A stretch of DNA of 64,000 nucleotides from Aspidiotus rigidus (Eukaryota; Arthropoda; Insecta; Hemiptera; Diaspididae): the NCBI GenBank assembly GCA_035079385.1, contig JAVHKY010000063.1, forward strand, positions 248,001 through 312,000, read 5' to 3'. This document shows, in pieces, positions 1 through 11,600 of this stretch. The notes under the pieces were generated by a model. That model was not told where the DNA came from, searched no databases, and was given only the letters and a program-made list of their open reading frames with translations. A program made the translations under genes and the position numbers. Numbering within the stretch: the first letter of the stretch is position 1; each line of letters opens with the position of its first letter.

Positions 1-1304
1 TACGCAACGACCAACAACAGGGGGGAGTAGTACATCTCTAATGGTGATGAAGCGCTAGCTGCGTTGGCCAATGAATCATTAGCCATCTCTTCTCTGGGGG
101 GAAGTAATTTCCTAAAAAATATTCTTCATACGTGCATGACTAATTAGTCAACTTTTGAATACAAATTATGAATTAAGCAAGTATTGAACGTATAGAGACT
201 GGATAGTAATTGGTTAGAAAGTCAGTTTGTTTCTCATTCAATTTGTGTGTTATTGTTGAAAACTTTGGTCGATAACGGTGTATGTGTTATCAATAATGAT
301 ATTTTTTTCCGATTTCTTGAAGTTTTAACCACATTTTAACCCAAACGGTCCTATCCAGTTGGATAATCACGTTTTAATAAGTTAGGTTATTATAAGTAAC
401 AATCGAGATAAATTTGAATTCATGAAATTTTTACATCAGTTACAAATTGAAATTACCATCGTTATCGTTGTCTTTGACATGGCTTGTCATGCTTTCGACA
501 AATCTGACCGTTTGACCGATAACCGTTTTAAATTTAGCGAGTCTCCTGACCAATAACCGGGTGTTAACCGTTATAAATCATTTAGGTTGCAAACCCACCC
601 TACCCTATCTTAAGATAACGTTCGAATGCAAAAATTCTCTATTATGAATATTTTACTTGTTGAATAAAAATTAAAAACTGTACTTAATTAATTTTTAGCG
701 CTCTGTAATCTGTAGTGTATAGGCTATAGGTGCTATGAATGGAAAATCATCGTTTATTGACCAGCTGACGCGCCGCGGTCCTTCAGGGTCCTCTAGACTT
801 CAAATCAGCCAATCAACATGTTGGGCGCTACATGTTGCCACTTGCCACCAGCACTCACTTGTCTATACTCTGTTCACATTAAGGAAGGATAGAAATATGA
901 CCTTGAGAACGAAACGGTAGGTTAAAATTACCCGGAGCGTTCCGTTCTCGAGGTCATATTTCTATCCTTCCTTAATGTGAACGGAGTATAAGTTGTCTCG
1001 ACTGATAAGTTGATAACAAATTCGTACACCGTACGAACATTCAAAAACGCCGTGCGCCCGTGCCATGTTAACTTATACGGTAAAATTTAACATTTATTAA
1101 CCCAATAGTATTATGCTATGTGAATTTTATCCTCTTATTTACCTATTGTTTCAATCAAAAATTTCAGGGGTAGTCCTCCTTTAAGTTGCTCTCAATAATC
1201 GATTGGGTTTTGGGTTCAATGACAATGTAAGTCGAAATAGCGACGCGGTTATAACAATTCAGTGAAACGAATTTTAAGATGTGAGAATAATAACCTCTGG
1301 AATT
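1..1304. other. Gene-free flank with degenerate repeats
   Basis: I see no supported gene before the first LAMTOR3 exon. Positions about 250-620 contain loosely repeated words of the type TGACCGTTTGACC and AACCGTTATAA. These resemble the repeats at 11.26-11.6 kb, so this is probably an eroded copy of the same transposon family. A separate long palindrome lies at 864-990. The short open frame at 735-920 runs into that palindrome and has no recognisable features. Confidence 0.5.
864..990. repeat. Foldback repeat with about 52-bp arms
   Basis: The left arm (864-917) starts TATACTCTGTTCACATTAAG. It is matched by the reverse complement of the right arm (about 939-990), which ends AATGTGAACGGAGTATA. 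Only a few mismatches and a loop of about 20 bp separate the arms. This is a small snap-back element, either a MITE or a transposon end dimer. I could not identify a clear target-site duplication. Confidence 0.75.
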
Positions 1305-1922
1305 ATGGAAGTGAGATATCATTTTCTTAATATTCACAAGTATTCTACCAAAAACTCTCGAAAGTTACCTCATTGAATAACATCATTGCGTCTATATGCT
1401 TGCAGGAAATTAAAAAATATCTACTTCAAGTCCTGAACAAGATTGACGGACTGCATTATATCCAGATATCCGGGAAGGATGGTGTTTCATTTTTAAAATG
1501 TAATTCGCAATCAATTTCTATTCAATTTTAGCTTTTATCTGTAACTTTTATTTATCGTTGAAGCGTCTACTTTGCAGTAAGTTCGAATAATGCTCCAGAT
1601 TTCGGCAACAGACTTCACCTACTCACGCATTTTGGAACGGTTGCCGAGCAGAGTAGCAAATTAGGTGTCGGACAAGCTAATTCTCTAACAGCTATCTATT
1701 CCAATTACCAAGTTTGTATTCTTTTGAGACAAGCGTTGCGTGTTTGAATCGAACATTTCTCGTATTCTGCAATATTTTTGCTGACAGGTCATTCAAATCT
1801 TCAGCTTACCTTTGGTACTTACGTTTATCGCTGACGCGAATGCGAATACGGGTTACATTCACGGTCTGGAGAGTCAACTAGCCCCTTTACTGAACGACTT
1901 GAAGGAGATTATGGAGAACTGA
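1305..1922 (+). CDS. LAMTOR3: Ragulator complex protein LAMTOR3 (MP1)
   Basis: This is a Roadblock/LC7-fold subunit of the lysosomal Ragulator complex, which pairs with LAMTOR2 and recruits Rag GTPases, mTORC1 and the MEK-ERK module to late endosomes. Four exons join in frame: 1305-1310, 1406-1499, 1578-1711 and 1788-1922, giving 122 residues against about 124 in the human protein. Family features read directly: the start KKYLLQVLNKIDGLHYIQI, a GKDGV turn, NNAPDF, SSKLG followed by a YSNYQV strand, LPLVLTFIA, NTGYI and a C-terminal helix LAPLLNDLKEIME. The first exon codes for only Met-Glu and is the least certain part. It was chosen because its donor GTGAGA leaves the correct phase, whereas the ATG at 1219 does not. 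A polyadenylation signal AATAAA lies at 2073. The next gene starts 339 bp downstream on the same strand. Confidence 0.92.
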
Positions 1923-2261
1923 TGAGCTTTCGTCTGTTTCCCATAACTCTCATTACGCTTATACTATATTTTACTACTTTGTTTAGAAGCATAATCAATC
2001 TTTTCTATTTTGTACGATATTGTAAATTTTAACGGGAATGATTAGATAATTTCTTATTGTACAATATTAAGAAATAAAATCTATGAAGTAATAGCAAACT
2101 GATCTCCATTTATTCATCAATTTTTTCTATTAAATCATATTCTCGTTTCACTTACTATTAGAATTACCCCTTTCCCTGCCTTTACGATATGTTTTCAAAA
2201 CATTCTTATCAATGTTACTGTATCCCTCCTGGAGAATTTGGTCGCGTGAAAAGATATCATC

Positions 2262-4532
2262 ATGTCAAGAAAGGAGGATATTTTAGGAAAATGCTCTTAT
2301 ATGTGTCCTGTCACCGAATGCACTAAGTAAGGAGATTAAAACTTATTTGTAAATTCTACTAGAAATAGTTGTAGATTGGTCGTGTATCCTGCAGACGGGA
2401 AAAGAACAGTCTCATTCACGTATTAGAAACGGATCCGTTACTCGGAAATAGCAGAAATAGCAAAACAAAAGCTGTTCCCAACAGAATGATTAAAAGTTAC
2501 TCGCGGTCAGCCGCTGGTCATGTTCTCCTAAACCCAGAATTACTACGACCTGTTCCAGTTTTGTTACAAACTATCGAACATTTGTTTTCTGTGTAAGTTC
2601 GCATTGTTACGGTAAGAAAAAAAAAAAAAAAACGTGGTGGTGATCCTGAGTTGAATAAGTTGTAATAATAATGAATGTTTGATTCATTCTCAGCGTTATA
2701 AACGACAACCGAGTTTCTCCTCTGGTCCGATACGACTTCATTAACGATCGTTTACGAAGTGTGAAACAAGATGGGGTGATACAGAGATTATTATTCGAAG
2801 ATTGGTTTCGTATTCTGCCTCCAATTATTCGTTTTTACGCATTTTCTTCCTACTGGTAAAGCTACTCTAAATTTTGAAAAATCTCCTTGGTATCAAAACT
2901 TGAGATCTATTGTACCCCAGGTATTGCGACGAACGTCCCGAACGTTTCGATCAAAAATTGAATACCGATAGGTTGGTGGATTGTTTAACGCTCTATATTT
3001 CAAATCACAAGTCGCTTGACGTCGAAGAATTTTCTCAAATCAATTCAGAATTAGAAGCTGTGTTTTTGATCGTTAATAGCAATCGTACTGAAGTTGTTAA
3101 TAGAGCCGTTCTACTTAATTTACCGTGAGTGTTTTATTTGTTTTTCGTTTGATATTTTAGAATATCACTTGAACCTTACATTGTCGCAGGAATTCTGTTT
3201 TTCAAAATACGCTGAAGATTATTTTAAACTGGCGCGAGAGAAGATACGTATCTGTCATTCGGATATTGACGAAGCTTCAGCTGCTACCGGCCTGCCTGTT
3301 CGTCGGTCTGCATTTCAATAAAGTGAGAAAGTATGTGTGTCTGAAAGATTTCTTGTTCCTATTATATCATATAATTTATATACTAAAAAGTATTCTAGTC
3401 CGAAGATACAGTTGGAACCCATATCTGTTATCTGTTGAGGATTTGAATTCAAATTCTTTTGCATTTAGTTGCTTACATTTTTGAGATTAAAATCTAAAGG
3501 TTGTGCCAAATTCCAAAAGACAACATAATTCAGGACATTTTGCAAAATAATTGAAGGAAATAAATCAACAGAAAACCTAAAATTCGTGCAAAATGTGAAA
3601 TATTTTCAGCTTATTCTGATTTGTTTCATATTTCACAATCCATTGAAAAAACCGAACACGACTATGAAAAAGTAGAATCATTCTTTATACTTTTTCTTTA
3701 GAATAATAGGTCGTTAGAGTGCGTGTGATTCAAGCATAAATGTTGACGAAGTTAGAGGAATCTTTTGGATATTCTCTTGAAAAAGATCTGTGGAATGAAC
3801 ACACTTTTCTAACTCTAATTAGCGCTCGCTTAAAAAACATAAAATTCAAGATTTATCGCCCTTTTATTTCGGAATTTTAAATATTGTCAAATTTTTCAAA
3901 ACAAACTTTATTTTTTTTAATGCTACTAATTATAGAAAATCTTGTCATACTTGGTTAGGTACGAATGAATTAAATTTCTTATTTTTGAAGAAAATGACGA
4001 TACCGTCATGATAATTCTGTTTGAAATAATTGTTTAAATCACAAAATTCAATGGTTGAACTTCTGATGATTTACAACAATATCGTCCCATCTTTTTATCT
4101 ACGATATAAAAATAAAACATGAACTAATAAAAGAAAACTGCCAATAGTTATATGTATTTTATAATACGGGAGCTGATTGTAATAGGTGATGATTTTAGGG
4201 AAATATTACAAATCATGAGTTACGCATACGACGGTAGAAATCTCCAGTATCCTCTCGATGTATTGCAAAAAAATCTACTTCTAGATACTCTTCAAGAAAC
4301 TATCAATGAGTGCACATTCTATAAGATACCTTTATCCTTGGAAAATAATACAATTCAATTCAAGAAAGGATTACTCCGAAACGAAGTTGTAAGTACTGTT
4401 ACAGAACACAGTGAAGAGCCTCGAACAAATTTATTCATCTGGAATCTTTCTTTACAGGCGTGTCCGAGGAAAATGAAAAAATTGGATGAGTTACAAGATG
4501 GAGAATCAATATCACATTTAGTGCTGGGGTGA
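2262..4532 (+). CDS. SAC3D1: SAC3/GANP domain protein, SAC3D1-like
   Basis: The family (yeast Sac3, animal GANP, SAC3D1/SHD1) works in mRNA export and centrosome or spindle function. Which role applies here cannot be read from sequence. Seven exons join in frame: 2262-2326, 2395-2592, 2694-2855, 2921-3124, 3190-3330, 4199-4388 and 4458-4532, giving 344 residues. Diagnostic features in order: a Cys-rich start at residues 11-16 (CSYMCP, as in the CPDMCP of the family), KSYSRSAAG followed by LRPVPVLLQTIEHL, FINDRLRSVKQD, an alpha-helical repeat region ending ILNWRERRYVSVIRIL, and a winged-helix-like end with YPLDVLQKNLLLD. An in-frame TGA just upstream supports the start. The last intron (4389-4457) is 69 bp, a multiple of three with no stop, so retention would keep the frame. 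The C terminus converges on NAXE, with stops 18 bp apart. Confidence 0.87.
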
Positions 4533-4550
4533 CCAAATTTTCTTCCAACA

Positions 4551-5318
4551 TCACGGAGTCAATTTGACGAAACATGCGGTTCCAGGATATTCGGGTAATT
4601 TCAAATCGTACTTGTTTTGCATTGATGGTGGCACGAAACGCCCACCCAAGTAATGATACTCCCCGCGAAAGTATTTGGCGCACAATTTGGGAGCGGTCAA
4701 CGAAATTAGGAAGTCCGGTTGGAACGCTTCATTTGATGGCCCAGATTCAACGTCCCAGCCGCTAGGTATATCTACACTGCAAATTGGTGTTGATGTACTC
4801 GCAAAATTCAACATGATTTCTACAAAATCTTGTCTAACCGGTGGCTTGAAACTGAATCCGAACAACGCATCTACAATCAGATTGTATTCGTTTAACACAT
4901 CGACTGTCGGTGTTTTATCTAGTATCGGTATATTCATTGAAATGCATTGAGATGTTAAGTTCTCGAATAGTGTTTTTTTCGTTCGTTTGGGATAATAGAG
5001 TACAGGTTTATAATTGAACATTTTCAGATGACGAGCGCATACTAATCCATCACCGCCGTTGTTACCAGGCCCACAACAGACAAGCACTTTGCTACCTGGA
5101 CAGTTGTAAGCATCGGAGATCGCGCAAGCTACACTCAGGCCTGCAAGTTCCATCAACTGATCTACACTATATTTGTACTCATTGAAAAGTTCGACATCGA
5201 TGTCGATCGCTTCTTGTTGATTAAGATAACGCATTACTTTGTATGAGGGGAGGACTGTTGATGAAGATTTTCGGGATTTGACTGATAAATAATGTACAAG
5301 AGAGCTGCGTAAGAACAT
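4551..5318 (-). CDS. NAXE: NAD(P)H-hydrate epimerase (NAXE / AIBP)
   Basis: The enzyme interconverts the R and S epimers of damaged, hydrated NAD(P)H so that the ATP-dependent dehydratase NAXD can repair them. It is mainly mitochondrial, and the vertebrate protein is also known as the apoA-I binding protein. It is one uninterrupted frame of 255 residues. The first ~28 residues are rich in Ser, Arg and Lys and lack acids, fitting a mitochondrial targeting peptide. The YjeF_N Rossmann domain follows: [30 protein letters not shown] (the GNNGGDG loop), [25 protein letters not shown] with the substrate-site Asp, SLTAPK, and [11 protein letters not shown]. Length and every block agree with the family. 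The coding end lies 18 bp from the stop of the opposing SAC3D1-like gene, so the 3' untranslated regions must overlap. Confidence 0.95.
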   Translation of the reverse strand: MFLRSSLVHYLSVKSRKSSSTVLPSYKVMRYLNQQEAIDIDVELFNEYKYSVDQLMELAGLSVACAISDAYNCPGSKVLVCCGPGNNGGDGLVCARHLKMFNYKPVLYYPKRTKKTLFENLTSQCISMNIPILDKTPTVDVLNEYNLIVDALFGFSFKPPVRQDFVEIMLNFASTSTPICSVDIPSGWDVESGPSNEAFQPDFLISLTAPKLCAKYFRGEYHYLGGRFVPPSMQNKYDLKLPEYPGTACFVKLTP

Positions 5319-7167
5319 ATAATAAACGTTTCACTAGAGTCTTAAATTGAATATTTTCAAAACGTGTAAACCAGAAAAAAAACGTAGGAAGAATATCAAT
5401 CAATAATAAACACGATTATAAAATTTTGTTGTTTTCATATCAGGATACCTCTTCATTTCATGGCAGAAATGATAAGCCCCGTTGACTGATAAGGGCCGGT
5501 TTCACCAAAAGTCACGTGACGAGTTTATATTTTACTAACCAAATCTCAGGAATAATATAGATTTTGGACAGTCTCCGCAGTTGAATGTCAAAAGGGCAAC
5601 CGTTCATAAGAATTTCATTGATGTGGTGCCCTTTTGACAGACAATTCCTCATACATTGATGAAGGACGTCTGTCTGTTTCGTTGGTTTTTTTAAACTAAG
5701 TTTGCATAACCAGTTAGCCCTAAATTTTAGCGATAGTTTAAACGCAGATAAGCCGACCAGCTAACTGCATTGCATTGGGAGGAGAAAGAGCAGAATGATC
5801 GAGATGAACAACTCCTCATTCTAAGTACGTATAATAATCCCAAAACTCCTGAAAAAAAAAACTTGAGTAACCTAGTTTTTGGTTCCTCAAGTGAACTTTA
5901 AATTATATTTATTTTTTAGAATGCAGGAGCCAGATATTCCAATTTAATAACAAAATGAAATCAAATTTTCAGAGATTATGATGGTGAAATGCAATCTTAT
6001 CCATGACAATCCTACCTTCAGATCTTGAGAAAAATTTCTCCTTAATACGAAAGATAAGAGAAATAAAAGCAATTTGATACTCATGCGTTCTTCCACTTCG
6101 TCTTTGACAAGGTTTGTTTGATTTCGCCCTCTATTGGCGAATTCTCAATTCAATTCTCTTCAACAGAAATTTATTATTATGTACTTATTTACCATTTATC
6201 TTCGTATCCTTTCTGTCAAAGAAACTATCTGTTAATTGGCTGTTAGAAACTCAAGCTGAAGTTCACAAAATTGGGGAAATAAGTTTCATGCTTTCAAAAT
6301 CTAGATCCTTCTCAGTACCGCAAAAAATTTTTTGATGATACTATGGATGGTTTCGAATTCGCAGCGCCGTGAACTACTGAAAAACTGTATTCTCGATCCA
6401 GAGAGAAAAGCTGTACCGAGTTAAAGAAAATTTACTCTCGTTTTGGATGGTTCATCTTGAACAATTATTTTGCGGGCAAATGATCTTTAGGAAAAAAAGG
6501 TATAAATGATTTCTCCGATCTTTATTACCTTTACGTGAAAGGTATTGGTAGATGGTAACATTGTGGATGGTACTCATTAGGGTAACCAGACAACCGATAT
6601 TTTCCTAGACGGTCTAAAGTTCAACTCAACTACAATCATCGAATATGAAAGAAATCCAAAAGATGAATTTTTGAATCATTAGGAAAATCTTGAGTGTAGT
6701 CATTTAAAAAGTATAATGTTACATCACATATCAGTCGTGGGTAGTAAATATTGAGAATAAATAAAAATGAAAACGATCGTAATTCTGGATACTTGACAAA
6801 AATTCAACTTTTCTTCCTTTTTTCTTTCTCTTTCTGCAGCAAAGGTCTGAAATCAAAAGAAACGAAATAAGGTATTAAAACAACAACATACGGTACCTAT
6901 GTAAGAACTTCAAAATTCAAGGAGTTCATCAAATTGATTCGTTGAAGAAATGACGGCTCTTGTAGGAAACTCATCCTTTAATTTGAACATCACAGTGTTA
7001 TAGAGAGAATAAAGGTCATAACTTTTTACTAATCTTCGATATGAATGTTTTTAAGGCATCCTTTTCCTGAATATTTATTTGTCAAATGTTTATGAAAATG
7101 TATGAATTTTATGAAGCGCACTCCTAAATGACATGATCCCGGAGTCAAAATCAAACATTTGACTTTC
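5319..7167. other. Intergenic stretch between NAXE and the helicase
   Basis: I find no coding signal here beyond short AT-rich frames such as 6114-6335. The stretch must hold the NAXE promoter near 5.3-5.5 kb and the 3' untranslated region of the helicase near 7.1 kb. One hairpin is evident at 5586-5639, with arms TGTCAAAAGGGCA and TGCCCTTTTGACA and a loop of about 25 bases. Confidence 0.5.
5586..5639. repeat. Short inverted repeat
   Basis: The arms TGTCAAAAGGGCA and TGCCCTTTTGACA are exactly complementary and enclose about 27 bases. Its size and position upstream of NAXE fit a small transposon relic. A regulatory hairpin cannot be excluded. Confidence 0.6.
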
Positions 7168-10100
7168 TTACTTGAAACGATGAGGTTTATCTGCTATATT
7201 TTTTCGTTTTGGTAATCGAGTGGCTAGTTTCTCTATAGTCTTTTTATGAGGTTTCTTCAAATTTAGCAAAAATTCAGGTACATTATAGCCCGATTTTTTC
7301 ATTACATTTACAACACTGTAAGCAGACAAGTTCAAAAGTCAATACAATAAATTATTTAGGATACACAGGAAAACGCAATTATAGTAGAGAGAAAAAAAAA
7401 AAAAAATCCATCACCTTTTAATATAAGGTTTGTCGTCATTGGTATAGAAGGTTACTGCTTTCCCTTTACGGCCAGCACGACCGGTTCTTCCTGCAAATGT
7501 CAGATTTGATTAGAAATTTCATAGGTAACTTATCATGATTTCATAGGGTACAGAACTTATCTTACCGATTCTGTGGATATATGCGATAGCAGTGGGTGGA
7601 AAATCGTAATTAATAACTAGATTTACACCTTTGAAATCAATACCGCGACCCATCAATTCCGTACAAATCAGTACCCATATTTTACCTTCTCGGAAAGCTT
7701 TCACTACGTTGTCTCGCTGTGACAGAAACAATTTTGCAAATAATCGAATTTTTACCGTCTACACGTACAGATTACGCAAAATCGACTAACCTGCTTCTGT
7801 GTCCTCTCAGAGTGAATAATATCGACATTTATCCCATCGTAGAGTAATTCATTGAATAACTCACGAGCACGTTCTTTCGACTGTAGAAAGATGAGCACAG
7901 GCGGAGAAATACCCTGTCGAAGTAAATACATTTTACAAAACACGAACTTTGGCTGAACCAATTAATCTTTTTTTATTTAGAACGCTTAGCTTCACTCCAC
8001 TTCAAAAACTATCGATACAAATAACCGGGGAATTTTAACGAACCCACGTTATCTTCAGGCGGCTATTGATTAATTTTTCTTTCTCTGTTGAGTTCCCTAC
8101 TCTCAGTGAGAGAGTAAACGTTTTCTATTTGAATAACTCTCATACTTGAATGAGAAGTCTGACAAACGTTTATGAATTAACAGTTTGAACAAAAATCTTT
8201 GAGGACTACATAAATTTTAACAAGGCGGCCCACTTTCTCTCAATAACATATCTCGTTCCTCTCATTTCTCTAAATTCAGTTCTCATTTTTTTTTTTTTTT
8301 TTTTTTCGACTTACCAGTAGATTTTCTTCGTTGCTAATTAATGTAACTAAATAGGTTGTCAGAATTTCCCTAACTTTCATAAATTTTCTTAAAATTACAG
8401 CACTTTTCCTTGATTTTCAGTTTCTCCGAGAAGAAGGTCTTTCCGTGTTTCATTTTACATCCTTCTTCTCACTAACCATTTGACGATGATGAATGTGCAT
8501 CAAAACTTAAGGTGATTCTTTCCGCAGGGATTAGCAAAAATTATTTTAGTTTTATAAAGAGGGTATAGTTATGAAACGACGGAAAACGCACAAATTTCGA
8601 TTTTTAACTATTCTTAGCCATGATTATGATGGAATGACTATTTTACAAAAACTTTGATAGTGAATTGCTTTCCTTTTGATAAATTCAAGACGGCAGACGA
8701 TAAACGTTCATTATGTGACCTTACTAGAATCAAACAAATTTTACGTCGTATAATTTAAAATTAGTACGAGCGCTTTCCGTTTGAAAACTATCAACGGGTA
8801 GCAGGAGAATACTACTGAAGAAGTAATCAACCCTCGAAGACATACATTCAATCATCTTAGACTAAACCACAGATGGTTTTCAAACTGAAAGCGCTTACGC
8901 TAATTTTAAATTATACTGACATGGTAAATTTTCTTTGATTCTCATCTTCTTTTGTTGTTTCATAATTATTCTCGACATCTTTAATTAGTATTGTTGTGAA
9001 CGTTCACTTTTCAGATTTAAAAATTATCAAGTGGTCGGGAAAATTCATCGAAGAAAGAACAACGCAATAGCTTACTTCCCGAATTATATCTCGCATAGCA
9101 ATTATTTTGCCTTCTTCATTACCAACATATATTAACTGTTGTTCGACATTATCAACCGTGGTGTTCCTTTAGTAGAAAATAATCGACGTTAGTACACATC
9201 ACTACGAACATCAATAATTTTCTGCGTGGATTAAGTAGGACTTCCGATACCTTTGCCCAACAACGATGGTTATCAAATTCTTCAGATTCTTTCTACACCA
9301 TCTCGTCAATTCGACTGTGTTGGTGGCACTAAACATAGCTCGTTTAATATTTTCCGCGTCGCAAGCTTGATATATCACAGCTAACTGATCACGAAACCCT
9401 CGGATTCCAGTTTCAAATAATTTATCTGATTCGTCGACAATGAGCCATTCTACTCTAAACAGATAAAGTTATATCATTCCGTCGAAATGAGACGTGAAAA
9501 TCATAGTTGTTTCTCTTGCTCAAAATTGAGATACTCACTTTCTCAATGATATTTGACAAGGTTCTTGTTGAAGTAAGTAAACTAATCTGTTCGGGGTAGT
9601 AAGAAGAATATCTGGAGAAGAAAAAAATATATAAATAATATAAGTGAAAGCTGGTATACGTGAAAAAAAATCAATTTTAGTAAATGAATCCTGTTAACGC
9701 ACCGTATCTATTGGTACAATCAGAAACTGATTTCTTTACATTTTCTTTCATTTTAGTTGTCAGGTGAATTCTCAAATTACTTCCTTCACTTAGTTTTAAA
9801 CACTCTCTGGAATGAAATGGAAGTCAGACGATTAATATTCGAAAACTTACCTTAGGACTATAATGCCTAACTTATCAGATATTCTACTAATTACAAACCG
9901 ATAAGTTTGACGAGACAATTCTCGGGTAGGACTCACGATGACAGCTCGGACACCGGTATTTTTTGGTTTTCGAAGATGGTGTATAAGCGGAATTAGGAAC
10001 GCAGCTGTTTTACCGGAACCTGTCGGAGCACAAGCCAGGATCTGTTTGTTCTACAAACAGAAAAATTCATTGGAAAAGTCACTCAATTGAAGTCAAAAAT

Positions 10101-10500
10101 AGAAACACATAAAACAGGAAAGGGGAACTCACCTCAAGTATTGCTGAAATAGCTTGCGACTGAATAGGTGTAGGCTCAACATAGCCACAATTTCTAATAT
10201 TTTCAAGTAAATTATCACAAAAACTGAAACGATGGGTCATCTCTTCAAAACTGTTGATGGGCGATGGGGCGTCATTACCGGCTGCTTGAACCTTCCGCTG
10301 AGGAATAGTATTGCGATCCTGGACGCACATAAAAATGGTTAGAAAAATATACTCCGCAATGTTCACGCTACTGAATGAGAACGGGGACGTACTTCCACGT
10401 ATTCTTCGTTTTTCATGGTTTTGAAAGTTGATGGTGAATTACGTTTTTTAAAAACTGCTCCAGCAGACAGCGTTCGAAAAATATCTTCATAATCATCCAT
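7168..10500 (-). CDS. DDX52: ATP-dependent RNA helicase DDX52 (Rok1 family)
   Basis: A DEAD-box helicase of the DDX52/yeast Rok1 branch, known for nucleolar 18S rRNA processing. Eleven exons on the minus strand join in frame: 10393-10500, 10133-10318, 9851-10050, 9703-9806, 9539-9611, 9251-9454, 9076-9166, 7791-7913, 7566-7716, 7415-7490 and 7168-7315, for 487 residues (the human protein is about 600, with a longer N terminus). Motifs seen: Q-motif region PTPIQSQAI, Walker A APTGSGKT (residues 106-113), PTREL, TTPNRL, DESD instead of DEAD at 231-234 (typical of this subfamily), SAT at 266-268, [30 protein letters not shown] and HRIGRTGR at 411-418. The start [15 protein letters not shown] resembles the human start. 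Intron 7 (7914-9075) holds a MITE-like inverted repeat. A 4.2-kb transposon begins 111 bp upstream of the start codon. Confidence 0.95.
8749..8915. mobile_element. MITE-like inverted repeat in DDX52 intron 7
   Basis: The 40-bp arms 8749-8788 and 8876-8915 both read TATAATTTAAAATTAG at the outside and GTTTGAAAAC at the inside, with about four mismatches. The spacer is 87 bp. Similarity fades outside the arms. I saw no open frame or clear target duplication. Confidence 0.75.
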
Positions 10501-11086
10501 CGTCAAAACTTCTGATATACTTAAGTGCAGTACGAAATATATGCGAGTCTGGTAACTGGTATGTAGAAAAATTCAAAAAAGGTAAAGAATAGAATTACAA
10601 AATTACAAGACTCCGGACAAGAGTGGGCGCGAATCATTAAAAAGTGATTCGAATCACGAATCCAAAGTCGTATAGAACACCAAGTTGAGTAACTCGCGCA
10701 GTTTCATATTGTTGCCACGGAACATGAATGTTGAGCGCTGGCGTAGCATTGCTCACGAGTTTTTTGGAAATAGCTGGCTGACAATGGAGAAAACGTATTT
10801 TTCAAATTTTAATTTCTAAAATTCTAATGAACCGTTTATATTCATGTATGGCTTAAAAAAAGCTGGAAGCCTCGTCTTTAATATTCAAAAGAAAAAATAG
10901 GTAGGTGTCGATCGATTTTTGGAGATAACACGCAGTTTCTAAACATACTTTTTACGTGTATTTCTCCCATAAGAGCATAAGCAATGCGACGCTGCGCGCC
11001 TATAGTGATAAATTTCGTTACATTTTTTTGTATTCATTGCGTATATAGGAAGATGCACAACTTGTTACGTTAGTAATATATACTAG

Positions 11087-11118
11087 ACAGGACGGCGCGC
11101 CTTCGGCGCGCCTCCTGT
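11087..11118. repeat. GC-rich perfect hairpin
   Basis: GGCGCGCC-TTC-GGCGCGCC is an 8-bp perfect GC stem, extended outward by the complementary words ACAGGA and TCCTGT with one or two bulged bases. It stands out sharply from the surrounding AT-rich DNA and lies inside the 4.2-kb insertion. It is probably a transposon-internal hairpin. Confidence 0.7.
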
Positions 11119-11263
11119 GTATTGAGTGTTTTTTTATTTCAATTTTTCAATTTGTAGGTTGGCATGATATTATGACATTGTTATCTCATATTTCATATTT
11201 CGAATTTACATCTGGTAATTTATGATACTTTGATGATTAGGTTTGAATAATTAATAATATTAG

Positions 11264-11600
11264 GGGTTGTGACCGTTTGGATTTATAAAGGTTATAACCG
11301 TTTGACCAAATGAAATGAACCAATTTTGATCGATTGACTGATAACAGTTTGACAAAAATGATGAACATTTTTGACCAATTGACCAGTAACCGTTTCAAAT
11401 GACATCCTGGACCAACTGACTATTAACAAGTAGGCCTAGTGATTGACATTGGACCATAACCAATTGACCAATGACAGTTTGGACCTAATCATTTGACCAT
11501 TTGAAAATTTTCAGATTGTGAGATTGTGACCGTTTGAAATTTCAGATTTTGACCGTTTAACCAATTACCATTATGACCGTTTGAATTCAGAGTTTGACAA
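11264..11600. repeat. Degenerate GACCGTTTGACCAA word array
   Basis: About 340 bp contain a dozen or more variants of TGACCGTTTGACCAATAACC, including GACCAATTGACC and GGTTATAACCG. Spacing is irregular, so this is not a clean tandem array. It resembles the subterminal word arrays of the other hAT-like elements in this window and the eroded repeat near 0.5 kb. Confidence 0.6.

Noticed and set aside
1219..1226. ATG followed by GTAAGT as the first LAMTOR3 exon.
   Set aside because: The phase left by this donor leads to a stop soon after the join to exon 2. The ATG at 1305 keeps the frame.
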